From the NCBI GenBank assembly GCA_002682825.1, contig NOKP01000047.1:163057-227056 (forward strand): a DNA stretch of 64,000 bases, in the 5' to 3' direction. This document shows positions 12,169 to 23,686 of the stretch, one piece after another; position 1 is the first letter of the stretch, and the number at the start of each line of letters is the position of its first letter. The notes beneath the pieces were generated by a model that searched no databases, was not told the origin of the DNA, and was given only the letters and a program-made list of their open reading frames with translations. Source of the stretch: Neonectria sp. B-13. Its lineage: Eukaryota > Ascomycota > Sordariomycetes > Hypocreales > Nectriaceae. The position numbers and the translations under genes are program-made.

Positions 12169-12918
12169 CAAATCAGCGTAGAGGAATTAGCCTTCTTTCT
12201 ATATGTTGATTATCATCTGTAGTAAAATAACGTTGGCGCAGTGAATACTTATATACGTTCCAGAGATGGACTGAGTAATGATTCTGTGTAATTCGGGAGC
12301 TTCGAGTAGGATATCTGCCCAAAGCTGGCAACTTGATTCCATCCCTCACCGATACGTTTTGACGACAATAAAGACCAGGCCTGTCAACGTGAAGGGGCAC
12401 TGACTTCCAACGCAACGAAGCTTTAGACTAAGCCGCGCAGACGGACCTCGATTTCAAGGGCTAGGACTCTGCCTTCGTACCTTCGTCTCTAATTCGTTGT
12501 AATTGTTCCATCCAAGAACTCCAGACTTGAACCCCAAAAGGCAGTGTCTCCACGGCCTAGCGGGTCTTGGGGGCGGCCGATCCTTGACATAAGCCCCGCA
12601 TAAAGATCTTATGTTGAGGTTATTTCAACTCACCTAGAACTCTTAATAACTCAATTACTCCAAGCAGAATATGCTCCACTGGGCACAAAAGTTCTCAGCG
12701 CTCCTGACTTCAAAGGACCCCTGAATGCATGCTTTGCTGGTGGGTCAGCGCTGTGTAATCAACCGATCGTTTCCTAACCGAGGGCGAGGGTTGCATTTCT
12801 CGAATACGAGCGTTAGCTTCGGCCTTTAGACCAAACTCAATTCACACAACCGACATGTAATTCTACTTTAGGTTAGCGAACCAAGGAATGAAGGGTCTTA
12901 CCCTTGATTATCTTATTA

Positions 12919-12927
12919 ATCTGATAA
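12919..12927 (+). promoter_or_regulatory. GATA-factor site (ATCTGATAA) upstream of MFS1
   Basis: ATCTGATAA lies about 155 bp upstream of the MFS1 ATG. It fits both the general GATA site (HGATAR, nitrogen regulator AreA type) and the iron-type ATCWGATAA core. A second GATA-like core in the opposite orientation lies just upstream (TTATCTTA region). The role is inferred. Confidence 0.35.
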
Positions 12928-13081
12928 TCCGATCCAGCATGGTGGAGCAAGTGAATGGATGAGCAAACCTACATGGTTTTCTTACCTTTTTCTTGGTTCC
13001 CCTTCTTATGAAGTTCTCGTCTCTGCCGTTGTTGAATTTTGTTACACAGGAGCAAGAGAACTCGTGTAACTTTGGCCGAAA

Positions 13082-15115
13082 ATGGAATCTCAAGGTGGAA
13101 ATGTCGGCGACAAGGTACGCAGTAAGTTCGCCAAGATCACCTCGGTTACGGCGGGCGCTGATTTGATTGACGAATTAAGGCTTCTTCTTGGGAGCGGCGG
13201 CGAAGTCTAAGGAAGAGAGACGACTTGTGAGAAAATTGGGTATGTCAAAAAGAAGTTTCAGTGGCATGCTTCCTACGATAATCTGACTGATGTCCTAGAT
13301 TTCTTCATTATGGTACGCCGATGAAACGAACTGTTGATTCTGTTTCAGCTGGTGATACTTACTCAAATTAGACGTACTGCTGTTTTAGCTACTTCTTCAA
13401 CTTTCTTGGTATGTTATCATCCCCATTCCCAAGTGGCCTTATTCACACATATTCCAGATCGTGCGGCTTTCGCCAATGCCTACGTAAGTTTGTCACAACC
13501 TGTGAGGTTAATCGTTTCTGACATCCTTACAAGGTCGCTGGACTTCGTGAAGCCCTTAACATGAGTGGCCATGACTACAATAACGTACTTTCCGTTACTA
13601 CTGCTGGGTAATATCTCTTTCAATTAAGAATCATTCCAGCATTACTTACACAAGACGTAGAATGGCTGTGGGGCAGCTTCCACACGGCATTATCATCCAA
13701 AAGGTTGCGCCTCGAATTTGGTTTCCCTCAATGGTCGTCGTTTGGGCTGGCTTAACGGTAAGACAGTCCTGGAGCTCTCGGTATCTCTAACTGTCAGCTT
13801 ACAGAAATCAGATGGCCAGTGCCGCTGCGAAGACAGTGACGCAGCTTTGTGTTATCAGGTTCTTTCTAGGATTAACAGAGGCTAGCACATATGCTGGTAC
13901 CATTTACATCATCGGAGCGTGGTACAAGCCAGAAGAGATTTCCAAACGAACAGCGTTGTTCACAGCCTCTGGTCAAGTTGGGACCATGTTTGCTGGTGTA
14001 ATGATGACGGCCATTCATAAGGGGATGAAAGGAATGTCTGGATTACAGGGCTGGCAATGGGTGTTTCTGATTGGTACGTCCTCTGATTTTACAGAAGCTC
14101 ATAAGTTACAACTAACATGCAATGTGCTTATCTTAGACGGGATCATCACCCTACCAATCGCCGTTTTTGGTTTCCTCTACTTCCCGGACATACCCGGCAG
14201 CACTAAGGCCAAGTACCTGTCACAAGATGAGAGGAAGCTTGCAATCTCTAGACTTCCCCCGATCAACCGGGACGGTCACAACATTATGCCGCTGTCTCTT
14301 CTCAAGCGAGTCTTCTTGACTCCCATGTTGTGAGTACTCAATACCTTTTGACTCCTTGAAGTATCTCATGACCATCCGTCTAGCTGGATCCTTTTCTTCT
14401 GGTCTCCTGTATGCGCCAGCACCGAGGCTTTCCCACTACAAAACACCTTTCTCTTGTGGCTGAAGCACTATAACGATAAATTTACCCAGCCTCAGATCAA
14501 CACGTACCCGTTAGGTGTACAAGCAGTCGGCATCGTAGCGAATATGCTTGCAGCCTGGCACATGGACGCCACGGGCCAAAGGGTCCCCATGGCAATCCTT
14601 GCCTGCCTGCTACAGATAGTTGTTGGCGCCATGCTTCTCGTCCGTGATCTGCCTTTCGCTGGCACCTTTTTCGCATTCTATCTGGCCGGAAGCGCGTATA
14701 TGGTTAACCCGCTCATCTTCGGCTGGGCGAACATCATCTTGCAGCGAACTGGCGATGACGCTATGCGCAGTGTAACCCTCTATTCAATGAACATTGGATC
14801 CATGGTTCTTTGGACCTTCTGGGGTATCGTCTTCTACAGTGCTGCCGATGCGCCTTATTGGAAAAAGGGATCAATTGCCCTCATTGTCTGCTGCGCAGTC
14901 ATGTTTGGGTACATCTGGCTGGTTCACTATGTGCGTCTGATCTTGTATATTTCGTGGTTGTTATGCTGATGAATCTACAGCTTGACAAACAAACGATGAA
15001 GAAGTACGGGTATCGAACCCACGAGGATTCTGAGACTTCACCTACCGAGCTCGACGATACAGCTAAGGAGACTGTTATGCCTCGGGTTTCTGAGAAGAAC
15101 ATGACTACTTCGTAG
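13082..15115 (+). CDS. MFS transporter 1, DAL5 (anion:cation symporter) family
   Basis: Predicted proton-coupled carrier for an organic anion. I derived 11 exons: 13082-13121, 13180-13239, 13299-13312, 13372-13408, 13458-13483, 13534-13607, 13661-13757, 13812-14073, 14137-14329, 14384-14930 and 14981-15115. Their phases agree throughout and give 494 aa. The N-terminal part reads EERRLVRKLDFFIM, then a first membrane helix, then NFLDRAAFANAYVAG, the characteristic DAL5-family start (RxxxxxD...YxxxxLDRxNxxNA). About 12 membrane segments follow. Two exons are unusually short (14 and 26 nt). Family members carry allantoate, pantothenate, nicotinate, tartrate and similar acids; which acid is transported here is unknown. 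As the outermost gene next to the regulator pair it probably serves the catabolic cluster. Confidence 0.85.
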
Positions 15116-15858
15116 ATCAGTGTTTGGCCTTCCTGTGCCATCGATTCTCTTCGCCATTCTTAAGGATACCGGCTCATATATAGTGCGCAACATTCCGCAC
15201 GGAAGGATGAATTGGTTGCATGAGTTCTGCCTGCGAAGTGCTAGCTAAGGCTGAGCAGGAAGAGGGAAAAAGGCTGTAGGAGACGAGACCTATGAGTCTT
15301 TCAAGTCTGTGGTGTCTCTGTCTTTATTTCCATAAGAATACAACGACACTGCATCTGCGATTCTATTGTTTGATGTGATAATTATAATCGCCATGAGACA
15401 ACCAGCATATCTTTGCCACAAGTTTTGAGAAAAGACTCTGTAAGCATGCTGTCTTGCCTGGTTATAGCGATTGGCTCCAGGGTCGCAACCGTAGCTGCTG
15501 ATTAACAAAGTAATCTCAAACCTTGATGCCATACCAAGATTTTATGGATAGTAAAGCAGTAGGAAAGAGTCGCAGGATGAATGTTTCCGTTAGAAGATGA
15601 GTTAAATGTGTATGATTATTACTTATGGAACCTTTGGGGAAGCCGCGCGTCACTCCCTGATACTAGTACTACGGGCGTATAGCCAATGCTTTAACAGACA
15701 CCTATTACAGCTGGGACCGAATTAACCACTGTAGGCACTCCTTCTACGAGATTTATATTTCAGCTTGACCATAGATAATGATGCAACTACCAAGGCACAT
15801 TGGTACCGTGGAGAAGGTAATCGACCTGAAACGCATTTTGATTATCATAGACTTCTCC
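15116..15858. other. Intergenic, convergent 3' ends
   Basis: This is 743 bp between the 3' ends of MFS1 (+) and regulator 1 (-). It must hold both 3' UTRs and terminators. No gene or repeat is visible. Confidence 0.5.
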
Positions 15859-18262
15859 TTAGACATCTACATCGCTAAAGAGCACGCAGTTCTCGAAGCT
15901 TTCTATTTCCCCGACCGGATAGTGTAACCATTCGCCGCTCAATTCAGCGTTGGACGTCTCCAGAGAGAACTTGGCATCAGAAAGTCCCTGATTTGAGATA
16001 TCCGTTGATGAAAGACTTAGTGGCATGTAGCTCTTCAAGCAGGCGTCAGCGTCTAAAGGTGCAGTGTCTGCGACAGTTGGACTCTGGGAGGAAGGCAGCG
16101 TTGACCCAAGGTCATTGTTGGATGCAACATCTCGGCTGGGCGGCCTGACAAATGTCCACTCCATTGCGTCCTTGGCCAGGTCTGCGGCCACATACATATC
16201 TGCCAGGGAGTCAATCACCAGCATACAGCGGCGATAACCCTCCTGAGCCCTCTTCTTGTCAGACTGGATCACGCCCCTAATTTCTAGGAGATGGACAGCT
16301 GCAGCAGAAACGACCACGCTCAAGCTCAGGGTTGGAAGAAGCCCATCGAGGCCGTGTTTGTGTACATCTGACGCCATATCCGAGACCTGAATGGCAGCAT
16401 GTTGCATCCAGATCTTGGAGAGCTCTCGGTCGAATAGCGACGAGTCTCCGTCATGCAAAAGCAAGGTGAATCGAGACCGGTGAAGTGCTGAAATCGAAGC
16501 ATAGTAGATCATGTGAAGGATGGTGCGATGAAGAGCAACGGTTGTATCAACTCGGTTGAGTTTGCCGTGGGACATAGGTTGATATCTGCAGAGACCCGGC
16601 AAAGTGTTTTGCCACGCCACAAGGCCTTCATTGCAGGACACAAATGCGGCTTTGTCGTCAGGCTTTGATATCCTGAAAACTTCCGCCGTCTCGTCGCCAG
16701 CATTTTCGGTAAAAATGGAATATCGTGATCTTAGATAGTAGTTCAGGCAGAGGCAAAGCTTCGCTTGTGCAATGCATAGATTGGCCAGTGTAGATCTTTT
16801 GGGTTTGTCCTGGATGTAAGAGCACATCTCCTGCAGTTGTTTTAGACCGGCTTCTTGTCGCTGCTCCGGTTCGAAGTCACTCTCCTCCAACATAGTCACG
16901 CAGTAGTCGTCATCTTTGATTCGTGGAGGGCGTTTCATGCCTAGCGAGACGAGGCGATCACGCACCAGACATGCCCACCATAGCCGTCGATGGAGTCTTT
17001 GTACCCGAACCGGAGGAGGTGGGCTCATAAATGCCGGCTCTCTGTGAAGGCCAGCGGCAAATGCCTGAGAGATTGCGACGTCGATCCAGTGCCATGTGTT
17101 TCTGTGCTCTTCCGGTGTTTCATACCAGAGTGTCATGAGTAATAGGGCTTGAACGAGGGCGGCGTGATCAGATTCGGCATTGAAATCATACAAGAGCTGC
17201 AGCGAAAGTCAGTAAATTTTCTCGTAGTAGAATACCGTTGAACAAACCCGAACTCTCAGGAAGAAGGCCTTCCGTGCCTGTCTTCTGGTCTGGAAGCCAA
17301 CTTCCTTTAGAAGATCCATTTTGACGTGCGCTGTTCCCGCGAATAGCACGGCCTGAAACAGTAGGAGGCTGATCTGGCCCGAATCGCCATCTCGGTTATG
17401 GACAGACTCAAGAAACTGCTCGAGATCCACAACAGGCATGTAAGGATAAACGTATTCAAAAAAGGACCAGATAAGCGCGTTCTGGAACTTTTCCTTTGGT
17501 AGTGTCAAGGCTCCTTTAGACTGTAGGTATGACAGGTCATCGCTGGCAATGCAGGATGATAGCGGCTTGATGAAACCAGGCAAACCGCACAAGTTTGGAG
17601 CAGCTGGCGGACTAGAACATGTCATCGGTATTTGTGGCCGTGATTGCTCTTCAGCGTTCAGTAAACTTTGCCCAAAGACCGCTGCGTGATCGCCAGTGTA
17701 CTCGGCCAAGAGGTTTAACATCTGTGCTGTTTTGTTCTGTCAATCCAACCGAACATTGACAATATTCAGTGGCGGCTTACATGTATACTCCATATCTTCA
17801 CCGATGCCATAATGATCCATCGGTGTTTGACATGAGGCTATTGCATCGCTTGATTTGCAAGACCTCGCATCATATGCTGACATGTCTGTATCGGCCTCGT
17901 GTAGGTTACCATTGTCCTCGATAATGTCGTCTTTCTTTTCCGACGCGCGAAAGAACCTGCAGTCCAAAGCGCGTCAGCATAATCTACTTCGCGGCCTGCA
18001 ATTGGATGTTATCTTACCCTCCTCGCCGTCGTCCGACCACGACACACTCGGTATTATCCCATCTGCAATTCCCACACGGAACTCTCTCGACGACATCGCA
18101 CCTGACTTTGCGAGCTCGGCACGAAAGACAAGCTCGGCGAGCGCGACGTCGATTAATTCTGGGGCGGCGTTCGGATGGAGACGACGGAGAACAGGCACTT
18201 GGATCGAGGTCACAACTCGGTGAGGGCTTTGTTGGTTCGGTGATATCTGGCTGTTGATACAT
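15859..18262 (-). CDS. Zn2Cys6 transcription regulator 1 (cutinase-factor-like)
   Basis: Nuclear DNA-binding regulator. Minus-strand exons 18262-18018, 17956-17781, 17726-17248 and 17196-15859 splice in frame to 745 aa. The N-terminal zinc cluster ACLSCRARKVRC...PCGNCRWDNTEC has CX2CX6CX7CX2CX6C spacing and is flanked by Arg-rich sequence (RRPRINRRRARR). The fungal-specific transcription-factor domain runs from about residue 240 to 480: VDLEQFLESV, LLLFQAVLFAGTAHV, FFLRVRLLYD (restored by the last splice), and HRRLWWACLVRDRLVSLGMK. The zinc finger and the RRRGGG tail resemble fungal cutinase/fatty-acid regulators of the CTF1/Far type, but this is from memory of the family. It is divergent from regulator 2 across 688 bp and is likely a pathway-specific activator of the catabolic cluster. 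Confidence 0.87.
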
Positions 18263-18950
18263 TATGATGGAATTTACTACCGCAAAGGATCAAATCTCCT
18301 CAAAACGGGCGAGCGTGTAACTATGGATCTTTCCCCGCCTATACTCAAAATGCGGACCGTAAGCGGACCGTATGCGCGGGGAGTGGGGACGGTTATAGAG
18401 CCGCGCAGCCGTGACTCGGAGGAAGGTGTCGGTCCGAGGGGCGGCTTTTAGCCTAGGATAGCCGTTACTTCTCCGGTGAGATTCCAAGGGCTTTGCGAGG
18501 CCCCTCATTTCTCGGAGAACTGGGTACACGATTGCAGAATGAATTGGGAGGGCAATTGAAGACGTGTTGTCTGGTGTTGTAGTCAAGCAGTAATGATAGC
18601 ACTTCAGATACTCGATTGCGTTTGAAGAGTGGGCTCAAACTGCTCAACGGAACCCGCGGAAGAGGCCATTGAGCCCACTAGTCGCCAAGCCGTCCACCCC
18701 GACAACATGGAGAACCTCCGCACTTTCAAGAAGCTACCACGCTTAGCGTTGTGGGCGGAACTAAAATCATCATACCCCGCAAATCACGGGATGGAAGAGG
18801 TAAACTCATGCGACTGTGCGTGGGTAATCGGTGGTCAGGACAGGCAATTCAGATCTTCGTCATCCCGTTAGGGGATTCTACTTCTGCGTCTCGATTCTTT
18901 CTTTGCTGCAGGTCTACAGATTCTCCTCTCGTGTCGTGTCAACTGAGGCC
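18263..18950. promoter_or_regulatory. Divergent promoter between the two Zn2Cys6 regulators
   Basis: This is the shared 688-bp promoter of two divergent regulator genes. It holds three copies of the 7-bp palindrome CGGWCCG: 18353-18359 and 18364-18370 (11 bp apart, about one helical turn) and 18430-18436. CGG triplets facing each other with one central base are a plausible zinc-cluster dimer site. This suggests auto- or cross-regulation of the two regulators. Confidence 0.5.
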
Positions 18951-21294
18951 ATGTCAGACCCCGGAGATGACTCTGATTCAGGCGAACACCGTCGGAAGCG
19001 GATCCGACAAGCTTGCCTCAATTGCAGGTCCGTAGCCATCCCCACCTTGAGCCCTCATGACTGGCCGTTTACCTGCATCGTAGGAAAAAGAAGGTCCGCT
19101 GTGGAGGAGAGAAGCCTGTCTGCACATTCTGCAGCCGTCTATCGCAATCCTGCGACTACGCCGAAGATGGACGGAGCCAAAGACGCACGTCTTTCAACTT
19201 GAACAGGATGAGCGATGAAGCGTCGGACTTGGTTGTGGTAAGGAACATGGATATGGCCTGCTTGTTTACCTCGCCCTTAATCTTGCCGACACTATTTGTA
19301 GGACACCATCTCGACAAAGTTTGCGAAGCTTGAGGACCGGCTGTCCAAGATTGAAGACACTCTCCAAAGGTTCGTCCGTTGCCTTATGCATCACCTTAGC
19401 TGCCACTGATTGAGAATGTTATCTACCACCAGACTTGAGCCTCTCCTGTCATCATTATCCGCCCTGCCGGCATTGCTGATGAATCAGTCCCCCTCACAAG
19501 CCGACTCCCATTACGATCCGCGATTGAACCCTCTAGGCTGCGCTACTAGTCTACTAAATTCAGTGTCCAACAGTCAGCCCGACATGCTTCCGCCCATCCA
19601 CACACTCCTATTCGCAACCGACGTATTCTTCCGATTCTGCCATAACCAGCCATATTCCTTGTTCCACGAGGTGACCTTTCGACGTCGATTGGTGGCTGGA
19701 GAATTGCCCACGCATCTCGTTTGGGCCTTACTGGCTGCGGCTCGTCGATACTCATCGCTGCCGGATTTGCGGCTCAATGCCTCAGATGATGCTCTCTTCT
19801 ACGCTGGCAAGGCTTGGGAATCTCTCAAGCTTCCCTGGGATGGAGGGGTGGCGGATGAGGATGTCATTCCAGTCCTGCAAACGATTATTCTCATCGTCAA
19901 CATTGAGCATCCTTGTGAGTCGGGTCACACTCGGATTTGTTTACCTAAACAGCCTCTTACCTGGTGACTAGCTGGCTTATGTGCTTCGGCGTACATGAAG
20001 CTTGGATTTGGGCTACGCATTGCGTTGCATTCTAAGCTTCACATGGAGCCAGAAGCAACCCCAGACCCCATTTTCCGAGAAGAGCGGAAGAGAACCTTCT
20101 GGTCTCTGTACCTTCAAGACAAACTCATATCTCTCTCAAGGGAGCGGTTCTCTATTCTAAGAGATGAGGAATGCAGAATACAGCTACCATGCTCGGAGTC
20201 GGCTTTTAGGACAGGTCTTGAGGAAGAAGCGCCAACTCTCGACCGCTTTACTGGTGACTGCCTGGACCAAGAGGCTGCTGAAACATGCTGCCCACTCGCC
20301 CTCATTGCTGTGATGGCATCGACTCTTAGTAGAGTATCGCACTATGTGCTCCAGGCCAATCAGTACTCTCAACTAGGGCTACCCTGGTCCTCGACATCTC
20401 CCTATGCCTCCATATCGTCCACTCTTCTTCAGCTGGAGCACTGCTTCGGAATAAGTGAAGATCTAAAGGAAATTCTGAAGGAGCGATGCTACATAGACGG
20501 ATCCATTGACCAGCACCTCGCAGGGCCCTTCATATACTCCAAAGCTCTTTTCCACCTATCGCACTGCCTTCTAAACCATCCATTCCTCATCCAACAGCGT
20601 CTGCAACAACTGAAACAGAAAGCGCCCCCGATCTTCAAGAAAACTGCGTGGCGGAGCTGTAGGGCTCATGCAAAGAGTTTGACAGACTTGAAGGACACGA
20701 GGAATCATAACGTCCTTGTTCTGACATCTCTGTACGGTTACTGCACAATGGTAGCGGGCACGATCCACGTTCTTTCGATGAATGATGAGAACAAGTCTAT
20801 TCGTGAAGAGGGCAAGGAGCATTATAAGTCGGCATTGGACTTTTTGGAAGAGCTTTCTTGTTACTGGAAGCACGCAGCTCTGATGGTACGAATTCTCCCA
20901 TCCACCTCGATACTTGGTTCCTCTGACTCGCGCTCTGCAGGTAAACAGGCTGGACCGCTTCCGGCAGCAATGTGAAAATCGTCGAACAGACATGAATCCG
21001 TGCACAGACAAACCAGGCCACTCTCTCGGCGATGTCAAGGCCCTGTGGCAAAGCGTCGACTACGCGTTACTGTCAGCCCCAACGCGTCCAGGGAGCCCTA
21101 CGGATGGCCAAGCGGAAAATGAGATGAACTTCTTGACATCACCGAGTCGTCTCTTTGACTTTGCTGACTTTGGAATGTACGCTGAGGGGGTTGATGTCTT
21201 CAGCAATCTTCCACTGCTGGAGAACAAGATCTTGTTCCCGGACGAGGACGCTCTAGGGCAGAATGACCCCTTGCAATCTATGGCAACCAAGTAA
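18951..21294 (+). CDS. Zn2Cys6 transcription regulator 2
   Basis: Nuclear DNA-binding regulator. Exons 18951-19027, 19084-19237, 19302-19369, 19433-19914, 19972-20885 and 20941-21294 splice in frame to 682 aa. The zinc cluster ACLNCRKKKVRC...VCTFCSRLSQSC spans about residues 21-49 with CX2CX6CX6CX2CX6C spacing, and intron 1 falls inside it. A Leu-rich heptad segment follows (TKFAKLEDRLSKIEDTLQRL), the usual dimerisation coiled coil. The fungal-specific domain covers about residues 140-450: NIEHPSGLCASAYMKLGFG across intron 4, and RKRTFWSLYLQDKLISLS. The acidic C-terminus could be an activation region. Divergent pairing with regulator 1 and shared promoter motifs link it to the catabolic cluster. 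The effector molecule is unknown. Confidence 0.87.
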
Positions 21295-21423
21295 ACTTGA
21301 TTTCGTCAGTTTTCGAAAGGATTGGGGGCGGGATCCAGGTGTATCAAACAGGCTTCGGGGTCTTGTCCTCAATATTCTCAGTCGACGTCTATTCATGCTT
21401 GTTCGGTCCTTTAGTTAGCATGC

Positions 21424-23387
21424 CTATAGCTTGGCCATGGGCATTTCCTTGTCCTGCTCAAGAAGTTTATTCCCAATCTCTCTGAGCACTTCTTTTCGGA
21501 TCTTGCCGCTTCCTGTCACCGGGTACTCCGTGATATCCCCTGCCATGCCAACCCAGAATGTATACTGCGGGGCTTTGTGTCTTCCCAGCTCCTCCTGAAT
21601 CCAAGTTCTGACAGCCTCATGGGACGGCTTATCATGGCCGGGTCGTGTCTGGAGAAAGGCGGCCACAGTTTCTCCGTATTTTTCGTCCTTCAGGCCCACG
21701 ACACTGGCGTTATTGATGGCTGGGTAGTGAAGCAGATGCTCTTCAATCTCGAGAGGGTAAATATTCTCGCCGCCTGGTAATGTTAGCTTCAGCCAGTCAT
21801 CCACTTGTGTCTTGGCCTCTCGGGTGTTAAGCTTACCTCGAATGATGATGTCCTTGATACGACCGGTGATCCGACAGTAGCCTTGCTCGTCGATCGTTGC
21901 CTCGTCACCCGTGTGCATCCACAAGACCCCATTATCGTCCCTGATCATTACCTCTGCGGTTTTCTCGGGAGCGTTGTAGTAGCCTTGTTGTAGGAGATAG
22001 CCTGAAACGCAAAGTTCACCGCGAGCGCCGATGGGTAAGATGCGATTGTCAGGGTCGACAACCTTTGCGGCGACGTGAGGCATAGCTCTGCCAACGGTGA
22101 AGAGCTTCTGGTCTAGAGTGTCGGATACTTCTGTCATGAAACTCGCGGGCGACGTCTCGGTCATGCCTGGCGTGATGTTAGCCTGTATACAAGTCTGAAC
22201 CAGAATCTTATGACGTACCGTAAGTGATTGCAACGTGCCGATATCCCAGGCGTTTTTGGATCTCACTGAGCAGGGCAGGTGGTACCTTTGTTCCAGCGGC
22301 GATGCCAGTTCTTATCGTGTCGATCGTCACGCCCACCTTGTCAAGTTGCTTCAAGATGGCGATGAACATGGTTGGGACGCCATGCAAGCCAGTGCATCGC
22401 TCCCTCACCAGCATGTCGACCACCTGTGCGGCATCAAAGTCTCGTCCCGCGAAACCGATTGTGGCTCCATGAGTGAACGCAGCCATCAAGCCGGCAACAA
22501 GTCCGAAGCAGTGGAACAGAGGCGGCCCACAGCAGAGAACGTCCTCAGTAGTCAATTGCAAGTACTCGCCGATCATGAAGCCATTGTTAATGATGTTGCT
22601 ACAAAGAATCTCACATTAGCTTCAGGTGTTGCATGCTGTCACGACAGTGGCACTCACAAGTGGCTAAGCATAGTTGCTTTCGGTGAGCCAGTAGTGCCGC
22701 TGGTGAATTGAAAATTGACAACAGAGTCGATATCGACCGAAGCTTCGACTTCTTCAAGTTGTCTCGTGGTCACAGACCTGGCGCCTTGTAGCACGTCGTC
22801 CCAAGTCATTTCTGACCGTACCGGAACCTCGTCCCAACGTACCAAAACGACGTGCTTTAGCCCGCCACGCTGGGCCTGTAATCGATCGAGAATGGGGAGT
22901 GCTGGCTTGCGATTAACGACATCGGCGATGAATAAGACCGAGGGGTCTAGATATTATCACACGCTTTTAGTAAACGATCACGTGTGAAAGTGATTGTGAA
23001 GCAATGCATACCTGTATGCTCAAGAGCTCGCATGCACTCGCGCAGGGTATAAGTTTTGTTCAGAATAACCAAGACTGCGCCGATTCTCCCCACGGCGAAG
23101 AAGAGCTCAACGAGCCTCTCATCATCTCCAGATAGAATAGCAACGCGATCGCCCTTGCATACGCCCATGGCAAGCAAGCCGCGTGCCAGTTCCTTGGATC
23201 GCTGGCTCAGACCCTCGAAACTCAGACGAGCCTTGGTCCAGCCAACCAATAGGGCATCTTTCGAGCCATGTCGCTCGGCTTGTTGATCTACGAGCTGACC
23301 AAAAGTCAACCGGAAGAGTTCAGGTGTGGTAGAGCCATGCACAAGCGAAAGCTTGCTCTTCGGCTCCCGGGTTGTGAGAATTTCCAT
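21424..23387 (-). CDS. Peroxisomal acyl-CoA ligase (ANL superfamily)
   Basis: Activates a carboxylic acid to its CoA thioester using ATP. Minus-strand exons 23387-23012, 22946-22658, 22598-22219, 22166-21837 and 21773-21424 give 574 aa. The AMP-binding loop FTSGTTGSPKATMLSH ends exon 2 near residue 220, and a YGMTETSP motif follows across intron 3. The later adenylation motifs are HTGDEATIDEQGYCRITGR and IIRGGENIYPLEIEE, then the C-terminal lysine motif GSGKIRKEVLRE. The last intron (63 nt, GTAAGC...CCAG) has no stop and is divisible by three, so an unspliced reading also stays open; the conserved RGGENIYP motif shows it should be removed. The ATG at 23387 (ACCATGG) is preferred because the longer frame starts with TTG. 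The C-terminus AKL is a peroxisomal PTS1. In the cluster it is the entry enzyme, analogous to AtuH. The acyl chain is not evident. Confidence 0.88.
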
Positions 23388-23686
23388 GGTAAGGATGTCT
23401 TGTATTGAACTTGTTAGTGTGACCAAAATCCCGTTATCTTATTCTTGTCCACTCCTCTAAGTAATTGTTCACTGGGTGGCGTCTTACCCGTGACCCGTCT
23501 TCGACCGGTCAAACCGGCTACCCGACACGGGTTGGGTTCCGTCATATTGCCGACCCGTCTCTGCTCGCGGAGCGGCACGGCAACCGGACCGCCTTAAGGA
23601 TGATAAAGAGACTTCCATTCTTTGACCACGTCCCTAAATGCGGACAATACTGATCATTATTCAATAAACCATATTTCTATATTACG
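23388..23686. promoter_or_regulatory. Divergent promoter, ligase / hydratase 1
   Basis: This is the 299-bp shared promoter of the acyl-CoA ligase (-) and enoyl-CoA hydratase 1 (+). It contains CGGACCG at 23585-23591, matching the motif in the regulator promoter, and the palindrome GACCGGTC near 23512 followed by another CCGG, all within a GC-rich stretch with several ACCCG repeats. It probably carries the pathway-specific activator site. Confidence 0.45.

Larger units (their letters stand above)
11787..13081. other. Intergenic region with palindromes, upstream of MFS1
   Basis: About 1.3 kb with no credible gene. It holds a perfect 21-bp palindrome (12148-12168), a smaller TTTAAGC/GCTTAAA inverted repeat near 12080, a TATATAAA sequence near 12121, and a GATA-type site at 12919-12927. 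The last few hundred bases are presumably the promoter of the transporter starting at 13082. Confidence 0.5.

Noticed and set aside
23388..23426. Thirteen extra N-terminal residues on the acyl-CoA ligase
   Set aside because: The extended frame starts with TTG; the ATG at 23387 has an ACCATGG context.
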